Positions 1-6,836 of a stretch of 32,194 nucleotides of DNA are shown one piece after another; within the stretch, counting starts at the first letter, position 1; every line of letters starts with the position of its first letter. Under the pieces are notes generated by a model that was given only the letters and a program-made list of their open reading frames with translations, was not told the DNA's origin and did no database searches. Origin of the DNA: Aequorivita sp. (GTDB taxonomy: Bacteria; Bacteroidota; Bacteroidia; Flavobacteriales; Flavobacteriaceae); contig JAPKFY010000018.1 in NCBI GenBank assembly GCA_026646335.1, positions 1 to 32,194 on the forward strand. Reading direction: 5' to 3'. A program made the position numbers and the translations under genes.

Positions 1-100
1 CCCAGAAGGGCCTGTGGCCCATGAGCGACTCGTCGCGGTCCTGCGGCCCCGAGCCGGTGATCATGACCACGGAGGGGAAGGGGCCGGTGCCAGCGGGGAT
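1..100 (-). CDS. Partial alpha/beta-hydrolase fragment, GC-rich, probably foreign
   Basis: Read on the minus strand from base 100 down to base 2, this gives 33 uninterrupted codons containing PAGTGPFPSVVMITGSG followed by PQDRDESLMGHRPF. This is the typical beta-strand and oxyanion-loop region of secreted or cytosolic alpha/beta-hydrolases of the dienelactone-hydrolase / S9-like type. GC is about 72% and nearly every third codon base is G or C, unlike everything after base ~105 (about 34% GC in the next 100 bases). No start, stop or catalytic triad lies in the window. Family recognition is by motif only; the exact enzyme cannot be named. The abrupt composition change suggests a chimeric contig end rather than a native gene of this genome. 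Confidence 0.6.
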   Translation of the reverse strand, partial: MPAGTGPFPSVVMITGSGPQDRDESLMGHRPFW

Positions 101-102
101 TA

Positions 103-297
103 GGAATATTAGTTGGTAAGTTCATAATTTCAGCAATTGATACAAATTGGAATCTTCCAAAAGATGTGACTGACCGAAATGCATTTTTGACAGTCGGAAC
201 AATGCATAATTTTAGTTATATTGGTGGTTTAATCGGACTAATTTTCGGAACGATTTATCAAGTGCGACTGAAAAAAGACGTTGCACAACAATGGTAA
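103..297 (+). CDS. 3' end of an unidentified small membrane protein gene
   Basis: An open frame ending at TAA 295-297 encodes GILVGKFIISAIDTNW, then a polar stretch (NLPKDVTDRNAF), then a hydrophobic segment (SYIGGLIGLIFGTIY) and a basic tail QVRLKKDVAQQW. The pattern of one or two membrane helices with a positively charged C-terminus suggests an inner-membrane protein. The 5' part is missing because the native sequence seems to stop at the GC-rich junction near base 100. A factor-independent terminator follows 42 bases after the stop, which supports a real gene end. I do not recognise the family. Confidence 0.5.
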   Translation, partial: GILVGKFIISAIDTNWNLPKDVTDRNAFLTVGTMHNFSYIGGLIGLIFGTIYQVRLKKDVAQQW

Positions 298-309
298 CCG
301 TTGCACAAC
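279..309. repeat. Short direct repeat at the end of the truncated gene
   Basis: The 11-mer CGTTGCACAAC occurs at 279-289, inside the last codons of the truncated gene, and again at 299-309 just after its stop. The period is 20 bases. Its role is unknown. Confidence 0.5.
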
Positions 310-338
310 CCCTTAATTTTTAAAAACCGAACCGATAT

Positions 339-366
339 AAGCCGCTTTAAGCGGCTTTATTTTTTA
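339..366 (+). terminator. Rho-independent terminator after the truncated membrane gene
   Basis: The arms AAGCCGCT (339-346) and AGCGGCTT (350-357) pair perfectly around a 3-base loop. They are followed by TATTTTTTAA, a good U-tract in the plus direction. Confidence 0.85.
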
Positions 367-470
367 ATCAGTCTCGCAAATGGACAGTATTTGCAATCGT
401 TAAAAAGGATGCTTTAGGTCTGTGAAGCGCCATTTTGGGCAGAAAAAACAAAACAAGGCTTCCCGCCCCT

Positions 471-496
471 GCTAGCGCACGTTTGCAACGTGTGCC
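471..496. repeat. REP-like hairpin unit 1
   Basis: The unit starts with GCTAGCGC, ends with GTGCC, and has a 13-base variable core (ACGTTTGCAACGT) that folds into a short hairpin (CACGTT/AACGTG). The unit at 555-580 has the same length and the same left end with a different but also self-complementary core. This is the behaviour expected of REP elements mobilised by REP-associated tyrosine (RAYT) transposases, although no such transposase gene is in the window. Confidence 0.6.
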
Positions 497-554
497 TACA
501 AACCTGATCAATTCCAGTTCTTAAATTTGATAAAGGCTAACTACGCGTTGCCTC

Positions 555-580
555 GCTAGCGCGAGCCTCCCGCTCGTGTC
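555..580. repeat. REP-like hairpin unit 2
   Basis: The unit again starts with GCTAGCGC and ends with GTGTC. The core GAGCCTCCCGCTC forms the stem CGAGC/GCTCG around CTCCC. It matches the unit at 471-496 in length and flanks but not in stem sequence. A third partial copy (CCCGCTCGTGC) lies at 1292-1302, downstream of parE. Confidence 0.6.
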
Positions 581-685
581 TAAATTCAATTTTTATGTGA
601 AGCGTTCTTACCGAGATACACCACAATTGATAAAACGTTAGGCAACAATCCAAGTTAAAATTTTACAATAAAATATTTGTTTTTA

Positions 686-702
686 ATACCAACGCTTGGT
701 AT
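686..702. promoter_or_regulatory. Perfect palindrome, probable ParD autoregulatory operator
   Basis: ATACCAA-CGC-TTGGTAT is a perfect 7-bp inverted repeat with a 3-base centre, 17 bases before the chosen parD start. A further half site, TTGGTA, lies at 705-710. ParD-type ribbon-helix-helix antitoxins normally bind such palindromes at their own promoter. Operator function here is inferred from position and symmetry. Confidence 0.5.
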
Positions 703-718
703 TTTTGGTAAAAAAGTC

Positions 719-973
719 ATGGCTAAAAACACTTCCATTTTATTAGGCGATTATTTCGACAGTTTCATTAACAACCAAGTTAAATCTGGTAAATATACAT
801 CTGCAAGCGAAGTTATCAGAGCGGCGCTAAGAATGTTTGAACAGGAAGAAAACAAAAAAGCGGAACTGATTAAAGCATTGATTAAAGGTGAAAAATCGGG
901 ATTTGTAGAAAATTTTGATCGTGATTCCTTTTTGGACTCCCTAAAGAAAAAACATTCAAAAAATGAATTATAG
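719..973 (+). CDS. parD: ParD-like ribbon-helix-helix antitoxin
   Basis: This 84-residue protein starts MAKNTSILLGDYFDSFI and matches the ParD/CC2985-type antitoxin pattern. An N-terminal beta strand (TSILLG) is followed by two helices carrying the DNA-binding ribbon-helix-helix fold (YFDSFINNQVKSGKY, then TSASEVIRAALRMFEQEE). A charged C-terminal tail (NKKAELIKALIKGEKSGF onward) would wrap the toxin. In the family, ParD neutralises ParE and represses the operon. I chose ATG 719 rather than the in-frame ATG at 677, because the extra 14 residues are not family-like and the 686-702 palindrome would fall inside the gene. Its stop overlaps the toxin start by 11 bases, the usual antitoxin-first arrangement. 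Confidence 0.85.
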   Translation: MAKNTSILLGDYFDSFINNQVKSGKYTSASEVIRAALRMFEQEENKKAELIKALIKGEKSGFVENFDRDSFLDSLKKKHSKNEL

Positions 974-1255
974 ATTAAGTATTGAGGCCGCGAATGATTT
1001 GGAGAATATCTGGCTTTATACTTTTGAAACTTGGTCAATGGAACAAGCTGACCGTTACTTGAATTTGATATTTGACGAAATTGAATATATATCTTTTAAG
1101 CCGGAATCTGCATTTGATTATAATCATATAAGAAAGGATTATTTCCGAGCTAAAGTAAAGTCAAATTTCATTTTTATAAAGTAAACAAAAAACGCAACGA
1201 ACTTGAAATCATAAGAATTTTGCATGAAATGATGGATATTGAAAGTCATTTGTAG
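963..1255 (+). pseudogene. parE: ParE-like toxin, interrupted by a one-base deletion
   Basis: From ATG 963 the frame reads MNYRLSIEAANDLENIWLYT and continues as a RelE/ParE-superfamily toxin to TAA at 1182-1184 (73 residues). The protein stops inside the core: the T-run at 1171-1175 has five Ts, and with six the frame would continue as IFYKVNKKRNELEIIRIL, then HEMMDIESHL, to TAG 1253-1255. That makes a full-length toxin of about 97 residues, with the C-terminal strand and ILH-x-x-M-D ending typical of ParE. ParE proteins poison DNA gyrase. As written, the toxin lacks its last ~25 residues and is probably inactive, unless the missing T is a sequencing error, which is common in homopolymers. 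Confidence 0.8.
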
Positions 1256-1287
1256 AGGGTATCCGCAAATAGCCCTTAATAATTTGA

Positions 1288-1302
1288 CCGTCCCGCTCGT
1301 GC
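1288..1302. repeat. Remnant of a REP-like unit downstream of parE
   Basis: CCGTCCCGCTCGTGC shares its right half with the unit at 555-580 (CCCGCTCGTG) but lacks the GCTAGCGC left end. It looks like a decayed copy, so the toxin-antitoxin pair lies between REP-type sequences. Confidence 0.4.
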
Positions 1303-1378
1303 ACAATCCAAAAAAAATAAAAACTTCTAACATCTCACGTCTCAATACTCACAACTAAATACTCACTTCTATTTTCGC

Positions 1379-1386
1379 TACCTTTG
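1379..1386 (+). promoter_or_regulatory. Bacteroidota -7 promoter element for uvrB
   Basis: TACCTTTG matches the TAnnTTTG consensus used by the Bacteroidota primary sigma factor, 21 bases before the uvrB ATG. No clear -33 TTTG box is seen at the expected spacing. A five-codon mini-frame (ATG 1394, TGA 1409-1411) lies in the leader and overlaps the uvrB start codon. Confidence 0.5.
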
Positions 1387-1407
1387 TAGGGCAATGAAAA
1401 AGAACCA

Positions 1408-3405
1408 ATGAACTTTAAAATAGCCACAGATTTTCAACCTGCCGGAGACCAGCCACAAGCCATCAAAGCCTTGGTGGAAGGTCTGGATGCTGGCGAGAAA
1501 TACCAAACCCTACTGGGTGTTACTGGCTCCGGGAAAACCTTTACCGTGGGCAATGTGGTGCAGCAAGTGCAAAAGCCAACCCTCGTTCTGGCGCACAACA
1601 AAACCCTGGCGGCACAGCTATACACAGAGTTTAAAAACCTCTTCCCAGAAAACGCGGTGGAGTATTTTGTTTCCTATTACGATTATTACCAGCCCGAAGC
1701 GTTTATACCCAGCAGCGGCACCTATATAGAAAAAGATCTTTCCATAAACGAGGAGATTGAAAAAATGCGGCTTAGCACCACCTCGTCCCTGCTTTCGGGC
1801 AGGAGGGATGTGCTGGTGGTTTCCTCGGTTTCCTGCCTTTACGGTATCGGAAATCCAGCCGAGTTTCAAAAAAACGTAATCGATTTACAAAAAGGGCAGA
1901 CCATCTCCCGCACCAAATTGTTGCACCGTTTGGTGCAAAGTCTTTACTCAAGAACCGAAGCGGAATTCAACCACGGCCGTTTCCGCATCAAAGGCGATAC
2001 GGTGGATGTTTTCCCAGGCTATGCAGACGATGCTTTCAGAATCCACTTCTTTGGCGATGAAATTGAAGAGATTGAGGTTTTCGACCCATTAAACAACAAC
2101 ATAAAAGCGAAGTATGACCGCTTGAATATCTATCCCGCAAACATGTTCGTAACCTCGCCGGATGTGATACAGGGCGCTATCAGAAACATTCAGGATGATT
2201 TGGTAAAACAGATTGAATATTTTAAGGAAATAGGAAAACATTTGGAGGCAAAACGCTTGGAGGAACGCACCAATTTCGACCTCGAAATGATTCGTGAGCT
2301 AGGCTATTGCAGTGGTATTGAAAACTACTCGCGCTACTTAGACCAACGTCTGCCCGGAACGCGTCCTTTCTGTTTGTTGGATTTCTTCCCGAAGGATTAC
2401 TTAATGATAGTTGATGAAAGCCACGTTTCCATCCCACAAGTAGGCGCCATGTACGGTGGCGACCGCTCCCGAAAGGAAAATTTGGTGGATTACGGGTTTA
2501 GATTGCCAGCCGCAATGGACAACCGCCCGTTAAAGTTTGAGGAATTTGAGGCGCTGCAAAACCAAGTTATCTACGTAAGTGCAACCCCCGCAGATTATGA
2601 ACTTGAAAAAAGCGGCGGTGTATATGTGGAACAGATTATCCGTCCCACAGGCTTGCTGGATCCGCCCATTGAGGTGCGCCCAAGTCTAAACCAGATTGAC
2701 GATTTGTTGGAGGAAATACAATTGCGTGTGGAGAAAGATGAACGTGTTTTGGTAACGACCTTGACCAAACGAATGGCGGAGGAATTGACCAAATATTTAA
2801 TAAGAGTACAAATCCGCACCCGTTACATCCACAGTGATGTGGATACGTTGGAACGGGTGGAAATTATGCAGGATTTACGTCTTGGCCTGTTTGATGTATT
2901 AGTAGGGGTAAACCTCCTGCGTGAAGGTCTGGATTTACCCGAAGTTTCCTTGGTTGCAATTTTGGATGCTGACAAAGAAGGTTTTTTGAGAAGTGAGCGT
3001 TCGCTTACCCAAACCGTAGGTCGTGCTGCGCGAAACCTGAACGGAAAGGCAATTATGTATGCTGATAAGATAACCAACAGTATGCAGAAAACGATTGACA
3101 GTACAAATTACAAAAGGGAAAAGCAGCTTGCCTACAACCAAGCGCACGGCATTACGCCAACACAGATCAAAAAGTCTTTTGAAAACTCGCTGACGAAATC
3201 AAAACAGGCAGCCTATTCTTTTGAAAACGCCGAAACCCTTGCTGCCGAATCAGAAGTGGAATACTTGACCAAAGCCCAGATAGAAAAGAAAGTACGCGAC
3301 ACCCGAAAAGCTATGGAAACAGCCGCCAAGGATTTAGATTTTATAATGGCCGCCAAGCTTCGCGATAAAATAAAGACATATCAAAAACAATTGGAAGCAG
3401 TTTAA
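1408..3405 (+). CDS. uvrB: UvrABC excision repair helicase subunit UvrB
   Basis: At 665 residues this is normal family length. UvrB receives damaged DNA from UvrA, verifies the lesion and recruits UvrC for incision in nucleotide excision repair. Visible features are the Walker A motif GVTGSGKT at residues 37-44, the lesion-probing beta-hairpin region around residues 90-115 (YYDYYQPEAFIPSSGTYIEKD begins it), the DESH helicase motif (IVDESHVSIPQ), motif VI QTVGRAARN, and a C-terminal UVR coiled segment (QIEKKVRDTRKAMETAAKDL) that binds UvrC. The ATG at 1408 gives the canonical N-terminus MNFKIATDFQPAGDQPQAI. rluF follows after 35 bases on the same strand and may be cotranscribed. Confidence 0.98.
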   Translation: MNFKIATDFQPAGDQPQAIKALVEGLDAGEKYQTLLGVTGSGKTFTVGNVVQQVQKPTLVLAHNKTLAAQLYTEFKNLFPENAVEYFVSYYDYYQPEAFIPSSGTYIEKDLSINEEIEKMRLSTTSSLLSGRRDVLVVSSVSCLYGIGNPAEFQKNVIDLQKGQTISRTKLLHRLVQSLYSRTEAEFNHGRFRIKGDTVDVFPGYADDAFRIHFFGDEIEEIEVFDPLNNNIKAKYDRLNIYPANMFVTSPDVIQGAIRNIQDDLVKQIEYFKEIGKHLEAKRLEERTNFDLEMIRELGYCSGIENYSRYLDQRLPGTRPFCLLDFFPKDYLMIVDESHVSIPQVGAMYGGDRSRKENLVDYGFRLPAAMDNRPLKFEEFEALQNQVIYVSATPADYELEKSGGVYVEQIIRPTGLLDPPIEVRPSLNQIDDLLEEIQLRVEKDERVLVTTLTKRMAEELTKYLIRVQIRTRYIHSDVDTLERVEIMQDLRLGLFDVLVGVNLLREGLDLPEVSLVAILDADKEGFLRSERSLTQTVGRAARNLNGKAIMYADKITNSMQKTIDSTNYKREKQLAYNQAHGITPTQIKKSFENSLTKSKQAAYSFENAETLAAESEVEYLTKAQIEKKVRDTRKAMETAAKDLDFIMAAKLRDKIKTYQKQLEAV

Positions 3406-3440
3406 TTCAATTGCCATAAACAATTATCAATAACAATATT

Positions 3441-4313
3441 ATGAACCATCCAGATTCAGTCCGTCTTAATAAAGCGATCAGCGATAGTGGCTACTGTTCC
3501 CGCCGTGAGGCCGATACTTTAATTGAAAAAGGCCGTGTGACCGTAAATGGCGAAAAAAGTACGCTTGGAGATAGAGTAATGCCCGGCGATGAGGTACGCG
3601 TTGACGGCAAACTCATTACAGAAAACACTGCCGAAGTTTTCATTATGCTGAACAAACCCGTTGGGATAACTTGCACGACAGATACCCGTTTTGATGATAA
3701 TGTGATAGACTTCGTCAACCATCCCGAGCGCATTTTTCCCGTGGGAAGGTTGGACAAACCCAGTACAGGTTTGCTGTTGTTGACCAATGAGGGCGATATA
3801 GTCAATAAAATTCTACGCGCCGGCAATGCACACGAAAAGGAATACATTGTAAAAGTGGATAGACACGTTACGGATGAATTTCTAAAACGAATGGGCTCCG
3901 GTATCCCTATTTTGGACACGGTAACAAAACGCTGCAAGGTAGAACGCGTCAGCAGATTTGAGTTTCGGATATTTTTGGTGCAGGGTCTAAATAGACAGAT
4001 TCGCAGAATGTGTGAATATTTGGGCTATGAAGTTGTTGCCTTACAGCGAATCCGGATTATGAATCTGGAATTGGGCGATTTGCCAGTAGGGCAGTGGCGC
4101 GATCTTACCGCGGAAGAGCTGAAAACCCTAAGGGATTCCGTAAAGGATAGTGATGGACAGCCAAAGGTTTATGGAAAAGAAGAGAGAAAAGAGAACAAAG
4201 AAAAAAGACAAAAACCTGAAAATATTAAGCCTGAAGTACAAAGAAGGGAAGAACGTAAATTAAAAAGAGAGGAAAAAAACACAGAGGGAAGAAGGAGAAG
4301 AGGGCCGAGATAG
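3441..4313 (+). CDS. rluF: 23S rRNA pseudouridine synthase RluF-like
   Basis: This 290-residue RsuA/RluB/E/F-family pseudouridine synthase has an N-terminal S4 RNA-binding domain ([19 protein letters not shown], residues 7-25) and a catalytic domain with [13 protein letters not shown], Asp105 being the nucleophile. The fragments [24 protein letters not shown] and [19 protein letters not shown] match E. coli RluF better than RluB, so U2604 (E. coli numbering) is the likely target. The last ~70 residues are a lysine/arginine/glutamate-rich tail, low in complexity and probably disordered, as in RluF proteins. It follows uvrB by 35 bases with no terminator between them. Substrate assignment is by motif similarity only. 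Confidence 0.9.
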   Translation: MNHPDSVRLNKAISDSGYCSRREADTLIEKGRVTVNGEKSTLGDRVMPGDEVRVDGKLITENTAEVFIMLNKPVGITCTTDTRFDDNVIDFVNHPERIFPVGRLDKPSTGLLLLTNEGDIVNKILRAGNAHEKEYIVKVDRHVTDEFLKRMGSGIPILDTVTKRCKVERVSRFEFRIFLVQGLNRQIRRMCEYLGYEVVALQRIRIMNLELGDLPVGQWRDLTAEELKTLRDSVKDSDGQPKVYGKEERKENKEKRQKPENIKPEVQRREERKLKREEKNTEGRRRRGPR

Positions 4314-4320
4314 CACCATG

Positions 4321-4353
4321 AAAAAACCGCGCACCGATTGAGTAGCACGCGGT
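4321..4353 (-). terminator. Terminator of the small heat-shock protein gene
   Basis: On the minus strand ACCGCG (4353-4348) pairs with CGCGGT (4331-4326) and is followed by a run of Ts (4326-4321). It lies between convergent rluF and the hsp20 gene; the plus-strand side has only CATTTTC after the stem, so it serves the minus strand best. Confidence 0.6.
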
Positions 4354-4386
4354 CATTTTCAACTAACTAACCAAATTAAATTTCAA

Positions 4387-4821
4387 TTATGAAATCTCAA
4401 CCATTTTCTTCAATGCTTTCTTTTCTTCCATCTTTGGAATGGTAACCCGAAGGACTCCATTTTCGTAACTAGCTTGAATATCTTCAACTTTGATATTTTC
4501 AGGAAGTTTGAAAGAACGCTCAAAACTCTTGTAGTTAAACTCTCTTCTTATAAAGGAAGAATCGTTGGTTTTTTCTGTCTTCTCTTCTACCTTTTTCGAG
4601 GAGATTTTCAATGTATCTTCCTCAACCTCAATGGTGAAATCTTCTTTCTGCAATCCAGGTGCAGCTAATTCGACTACAAAATTCGGCAAATTTTCGATAA
4701 TATTTACTGTAGGAATGCTAAATGTTTCATAATTGTGATTAAACGCATCCAACTTGTTTTCAAAAAGGAAGCTATCCAAAAGTTCTGGCAACCAATTACT
4801 GTTTTTATTAACTGTTTTCAT
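4387..4821 (-). CDS. Hsp20/alpha-crystallin family small heat-shock protein
   Basis: This 144-residue protein has the ordinary layout of a bacterial small heat-shock protein. A short N-terminal arm (MKTVNKNSNWLPELLDSFLF) precedes the alpha-crystallin domain, which starts at PTVNIIENLPNFVVELAAPG with the strand pair EVEEDTLKISSKK. The signature near the end is SYENGVLRVTIPK, then a short C-terminal extension. Such proteins bind unfolding proteins as ATP-independent holdases in the cytoplasm. It is transcribed alone, away from the convergent rluF and with its own terminator. I saw no CIRCE element in its upstream region. Confidence 0.95.
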   Translation of the reverse strand: MKTVNKNSNWLPELLDSFLFENKLDAFNHNYETFSIPTVNIIENLPNFVVELAAPGLQKEDFTIEVEEDTLKISSKKVEEKTEKTNDSSFIRREFNYKSFERSFKLPENIKVEDIQASYENGVLRVTIPKMEEKKALKKMVEIS

Positions 4822-4969
4822 ATCTAAATATTGTTTAAGTTTTTGACTAATTCTGTAACTGGAAGGTCAATAACAATTCCAATTTCAAAAACAAGCCATT
4901 TTGGCCGATATCCAGATAATTTTAATGACGTTTTGTCTGTTCTTGTAGATTAGCAGAAAAGGCTTCGGG

Positions 4970-5365
4970 CTAATTGTAATATATTTTGAAAATTTTCAAA
5001 AGCTCTTCCGCGGGTACCATCTTGTTTTCGTAACTGTCCACTTTTTTCAGGATTTGGTCTGCTACGATTGGACGGATTCCCATCTTTAACCCGAAATTTT
5101 TCAGTGCTATCAATTCCTTTTCGTGGGTTTCGTTGTCCACGTTCATCACCAAAATCAGTTTGTAAAAATGGGTTATTCGGTCAACTTCGCTGAAAATGGG
5201 TTGCGATGGTTGTGGGTGATTGAAAAGGGCAATCACTTCTTCGTTGGCAATATCCATCCGCTTGGCCAATTTATGGATGAATTTAACTTCTGACGGATTT
5301 ATCTTGCCGTCGGCCATTACCATATTTATTAAATCACTCAGTAAAGATTTGGGATTTCTTTCCAT
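4970..5365 (-). CDS. TerB-like (tellurite-resistance superfamily) small helical protein
   Basis: The 131-residue, all-helical protein has the TerB/DjlA-type signature near its N-terminus: LINMVMADGKINPSEVKFI, with acidic residues that bind metal in characterised TerB proteins. No signal peptide or membrane segment is seen, so it is probably cytoplasmic. Family function is poorly known and tellurite resistance should not be assumed. Its start lies only 11 bases beyond the U-tract of the sucC terminator, so it must rely on readthrough or on a promoter overlapping that hairpin. The gap to hsp20 downstream is 148 bases. Confidence 0.75.
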   Translation of the reverse strand: MERNPKSLLSDLINMVMADGKINPSEVKFIHKLAKRMDIANEEVIALFNHPQPSQPIFSEVDRITHFYKLILVMNVDNETHEKELIALKNFGLKMGIRPIVADQILKKVDSYENKMVPAEELLKIFKIYYN

Positions 5366-5376
5366 AAGAATAGTTC

Positions 5377-5409
5377 AAAAAAAAGCCCTTGCAATGTGCG
5401 AAGGGCTTT
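5377..5409 (-). terminator. Terminator of sucC
   Basis: The perfect 9-bp arms AAAGCCCTT (5382-5390) and AAGGGCTTT (5401-5409) enclose a 10-base loop. On the minus strand the stem is followed by a run of eight Ts (5384-5377), just after the sucC stop. Confidence 0.9.
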
Positions 5410-5428
5410 ATTGTATAGCTATGGGTTT

Positions 5429-6619
5429 TTATGAAAGCACAGCTTTAACCTTGTCCGCAGCTTCTTGGAATTCAATGGCACTCTGAACGTCCAAACCGCT
5501 GTTGTCAATCATTTTCTTTGCAACGTCGGCATTTGTGCCTTGCAAACGCACAATAATTGGAACATTAACAGTTCCCATATTTTTATAGGCGTCAATAATT
5601 CCTTGCGCAACACGGTCACAACGAACAATTCCACCAAAAATATTAACCAAAATTGCTTTTACGTTAGGGTCTCTCAAAATTAACTTGAAAGCGGCCTCAA
5701 CGCGTTCTGCATCTGCTGTTCCACCAACGTCAAGGAAGTTTGCTGGTTCACCACCGGCTTGTTTAATAAGGTCCATCGTTGCCATTGCAAGTCCGGCACC
5801 GTTAACCATACAGCCCACGTTTCCGTCAAGGTCAACGTAGTTAAGTCCTTTTTCTTGGGCCTCAACTTCTATGGCGTTTTCCTCGCGTATGTCGCGCATT
5901 GCCAAATAGTCTTTGTGACGGTAAAGTGCATTATCGTCAATACTCACTTTTGCGTCAACCGCGATAATTCTATCGTCGCTTGTCTTTAATACCGGGTTTA
6001 TTTCGAAGAGCGAAGAGTCAGATTCGTTGTAAGCTGTGTAAAGCGCAGTAACGAATTTTGTCATTTCCTTAAAAGCCTTTCCGCTCAAGCCAAGATTGAA
6101 GGCAATTCTTCTGGCTTGAAATCCTAAAATGCCAACTGTTGGGTCAATTTCTTCAGTAAAAATTAAATGTGGAGTTTCCTCGGCAACAGTTTCAATATCC
6201 ATCCCACCTTCAGTAGAATACATAATCATGTTTCTTCCTGTGGAACGGTTTAAAAGAACGCTCATATAATATTCTTCTGGCTCATTATCGCCAGGATAGT
6301 AAACATCTTCAGCTATCAATACTTGGTGAACTCGCTTTCCTTCAGCAGAAGTTTGGGGCGTAATAAGATCCATCCCAATGATATTTCCAGCAATAGTTTC
6401 TACTTCTTGCAAATTTTTTGCAAGTTTTACACCACCACCTTTTCCACGGCCACCAGCGTGAACTTGGGCTTTGATAACGTGCCATCCGGTTCCTGTGGTC
6501 TCGGTAAGTTTTTTTGCGGCTTCCACTGCCTCTTTTGGAGTGGTGGCCACGATACCGCGCTGTATTTCAACGCCAAAACTGTTTAAAATTTCTTTTCCCT
6601 GATATTCGTGTAAATTCAT
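5429..6619 (-). CDS. sucC: Succinyl-CoA synthetase (ADP-forming) beta subunit
   Basis: This 396-residue protein is of normal length. SucC binds ADP/GDP through an ATP-grasp fold and with SucD interconverts succinyl-CoA and succinate in the TCA cycle. Visible are the N-terminus [12 protein letters not shown], the ATP-grasp glycine loop [14 protein letters not shown], the substrate region LFEINPV, and the C-terminal flavodoxin-like domain with [13 protein letters not shown] and [14 protein letters not shown] chose ATG 6619 because the longer in-frame extension to 6727 (36 residues) is not family-like and contains the promoter and a hairpin. sucD is not next to it, as is common in flavobacteria. 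Confidence 0.97.
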   Translation of the reverse strand: MNLHEYQGKEILNSFGVEIQRGIVATTPKEAVEAAKKLTETTGTGWHVIKAQVHAGGRGKGGGVKLAKNLQEVETIAGNIIGMDLITPQTSAEGKRVHQVLIAEDVYYPGDNEPEEYYMSVLLNRSTGRNMIMYSTEGGMDIETVAEETPHLIFTEEIDPTVGILGFQARRIAFNLGLSGKAFKEMTKFVTALYTAYNESDSSLFEINPVLKTSDDRIIAVDAKVSIDDNALYRHKDYLAMRDIREENAIEVEAQEKGLNYVDLDGNVGCMVNGAGLAMATMDLIKQAGGEPANFLDVGGTADAERVEAAFKLILRDPNVKAILVNIFGGIVRCDRVAQGIIDAYKNMGTVNVPIIVRLQGTNADVAKKMIDNSGLDVQSAIEFQEAADKVKAVLS

Positions 6620-6634
6620 AGTTGCGGTTTTGTA

Positions 6635-6655
6635 CCTACCTGTTTGGCAGGCAGG
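6635..6655 (-). repeat. Stem-loop repeat in the sucC leader
   Basis: CCTACCTG-TTTGG-CAGGCAGG forms an 8-bp stem (one G-T wobble or mismatch) with a 5-base loop. It lies between the sucC -7 element and the start codon, in the predicted 5' untranslated region. Sequences of this CCTGCCTGCC type recur between genes in many flavobacteria, so it may be an inserted repeat. Confidence 0.5.
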
Positions 6656-6670
6656 CTTGTTTATGGATTG

Positions 6671-6678
6671 CAAAAATA
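6671..6678 (-). promoter_or_regulatory. Bacteroidota -7 promoter element for sucC
   Basis: On the minus strand this reads TATTTTTG (TAnnTTTG), 51 bases ahead of the chosen sucC ATG. No strong -33 box was found. Confidence 0.45.
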
Positions 6679-6836
6679 ACAAATGTGATAGGATTGCGCT
6701 AATGTTTTTTGAGGCATTAATTCGCAACTCATATATTGTTTAACTGAAACTGAAAAATTATGTAATTATTAATGAAGTATTTATAAGTACATCACTATTT
6801 TTACGCCCTAATTTTTAAAAATTTATTCTTTTACCG

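Larger units (their letters stand above)
298..718. other. Intergenic region with terminator, two REP-like hairpins and the parDE operator
   Basis: This 421-bp gap has no convincing coding frame. It holds a terminator (339-366), two related 26-base hairpin units (471-496 and 555-580), an AT-rich stretch and a palindrome just ahead of parD (686-702). The hairpin units are locally GC-rich compared with the AT-rich flanks. This is typical of an accessory junction between genes of different origin. Confidence 0.6.

Noticed and set aside
637-643. GTTAGGC resembling an integron attC core site ahead of parDE
   Set aside because: A matching partner (RYYYAAC) with paired inner boxes was not found; GGCTAAC at 534-540 differs and the inner boxes are in the wrong order. 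A lone 7-mer is not enough.
677-718. N-terminal extension of the antitoxin from ATG 677
   Set aside because: The extra residues are not family-like and would put the palindromic operator inside the gene; ATG 719 gives the normal ParD N-terminus.
6620-6727. 36-residue N-terminal extension of SucC
   Set aside because: It contains the promoter box and a hairpin repeat, and [12 protein letters not shown] is the universal SucC start.
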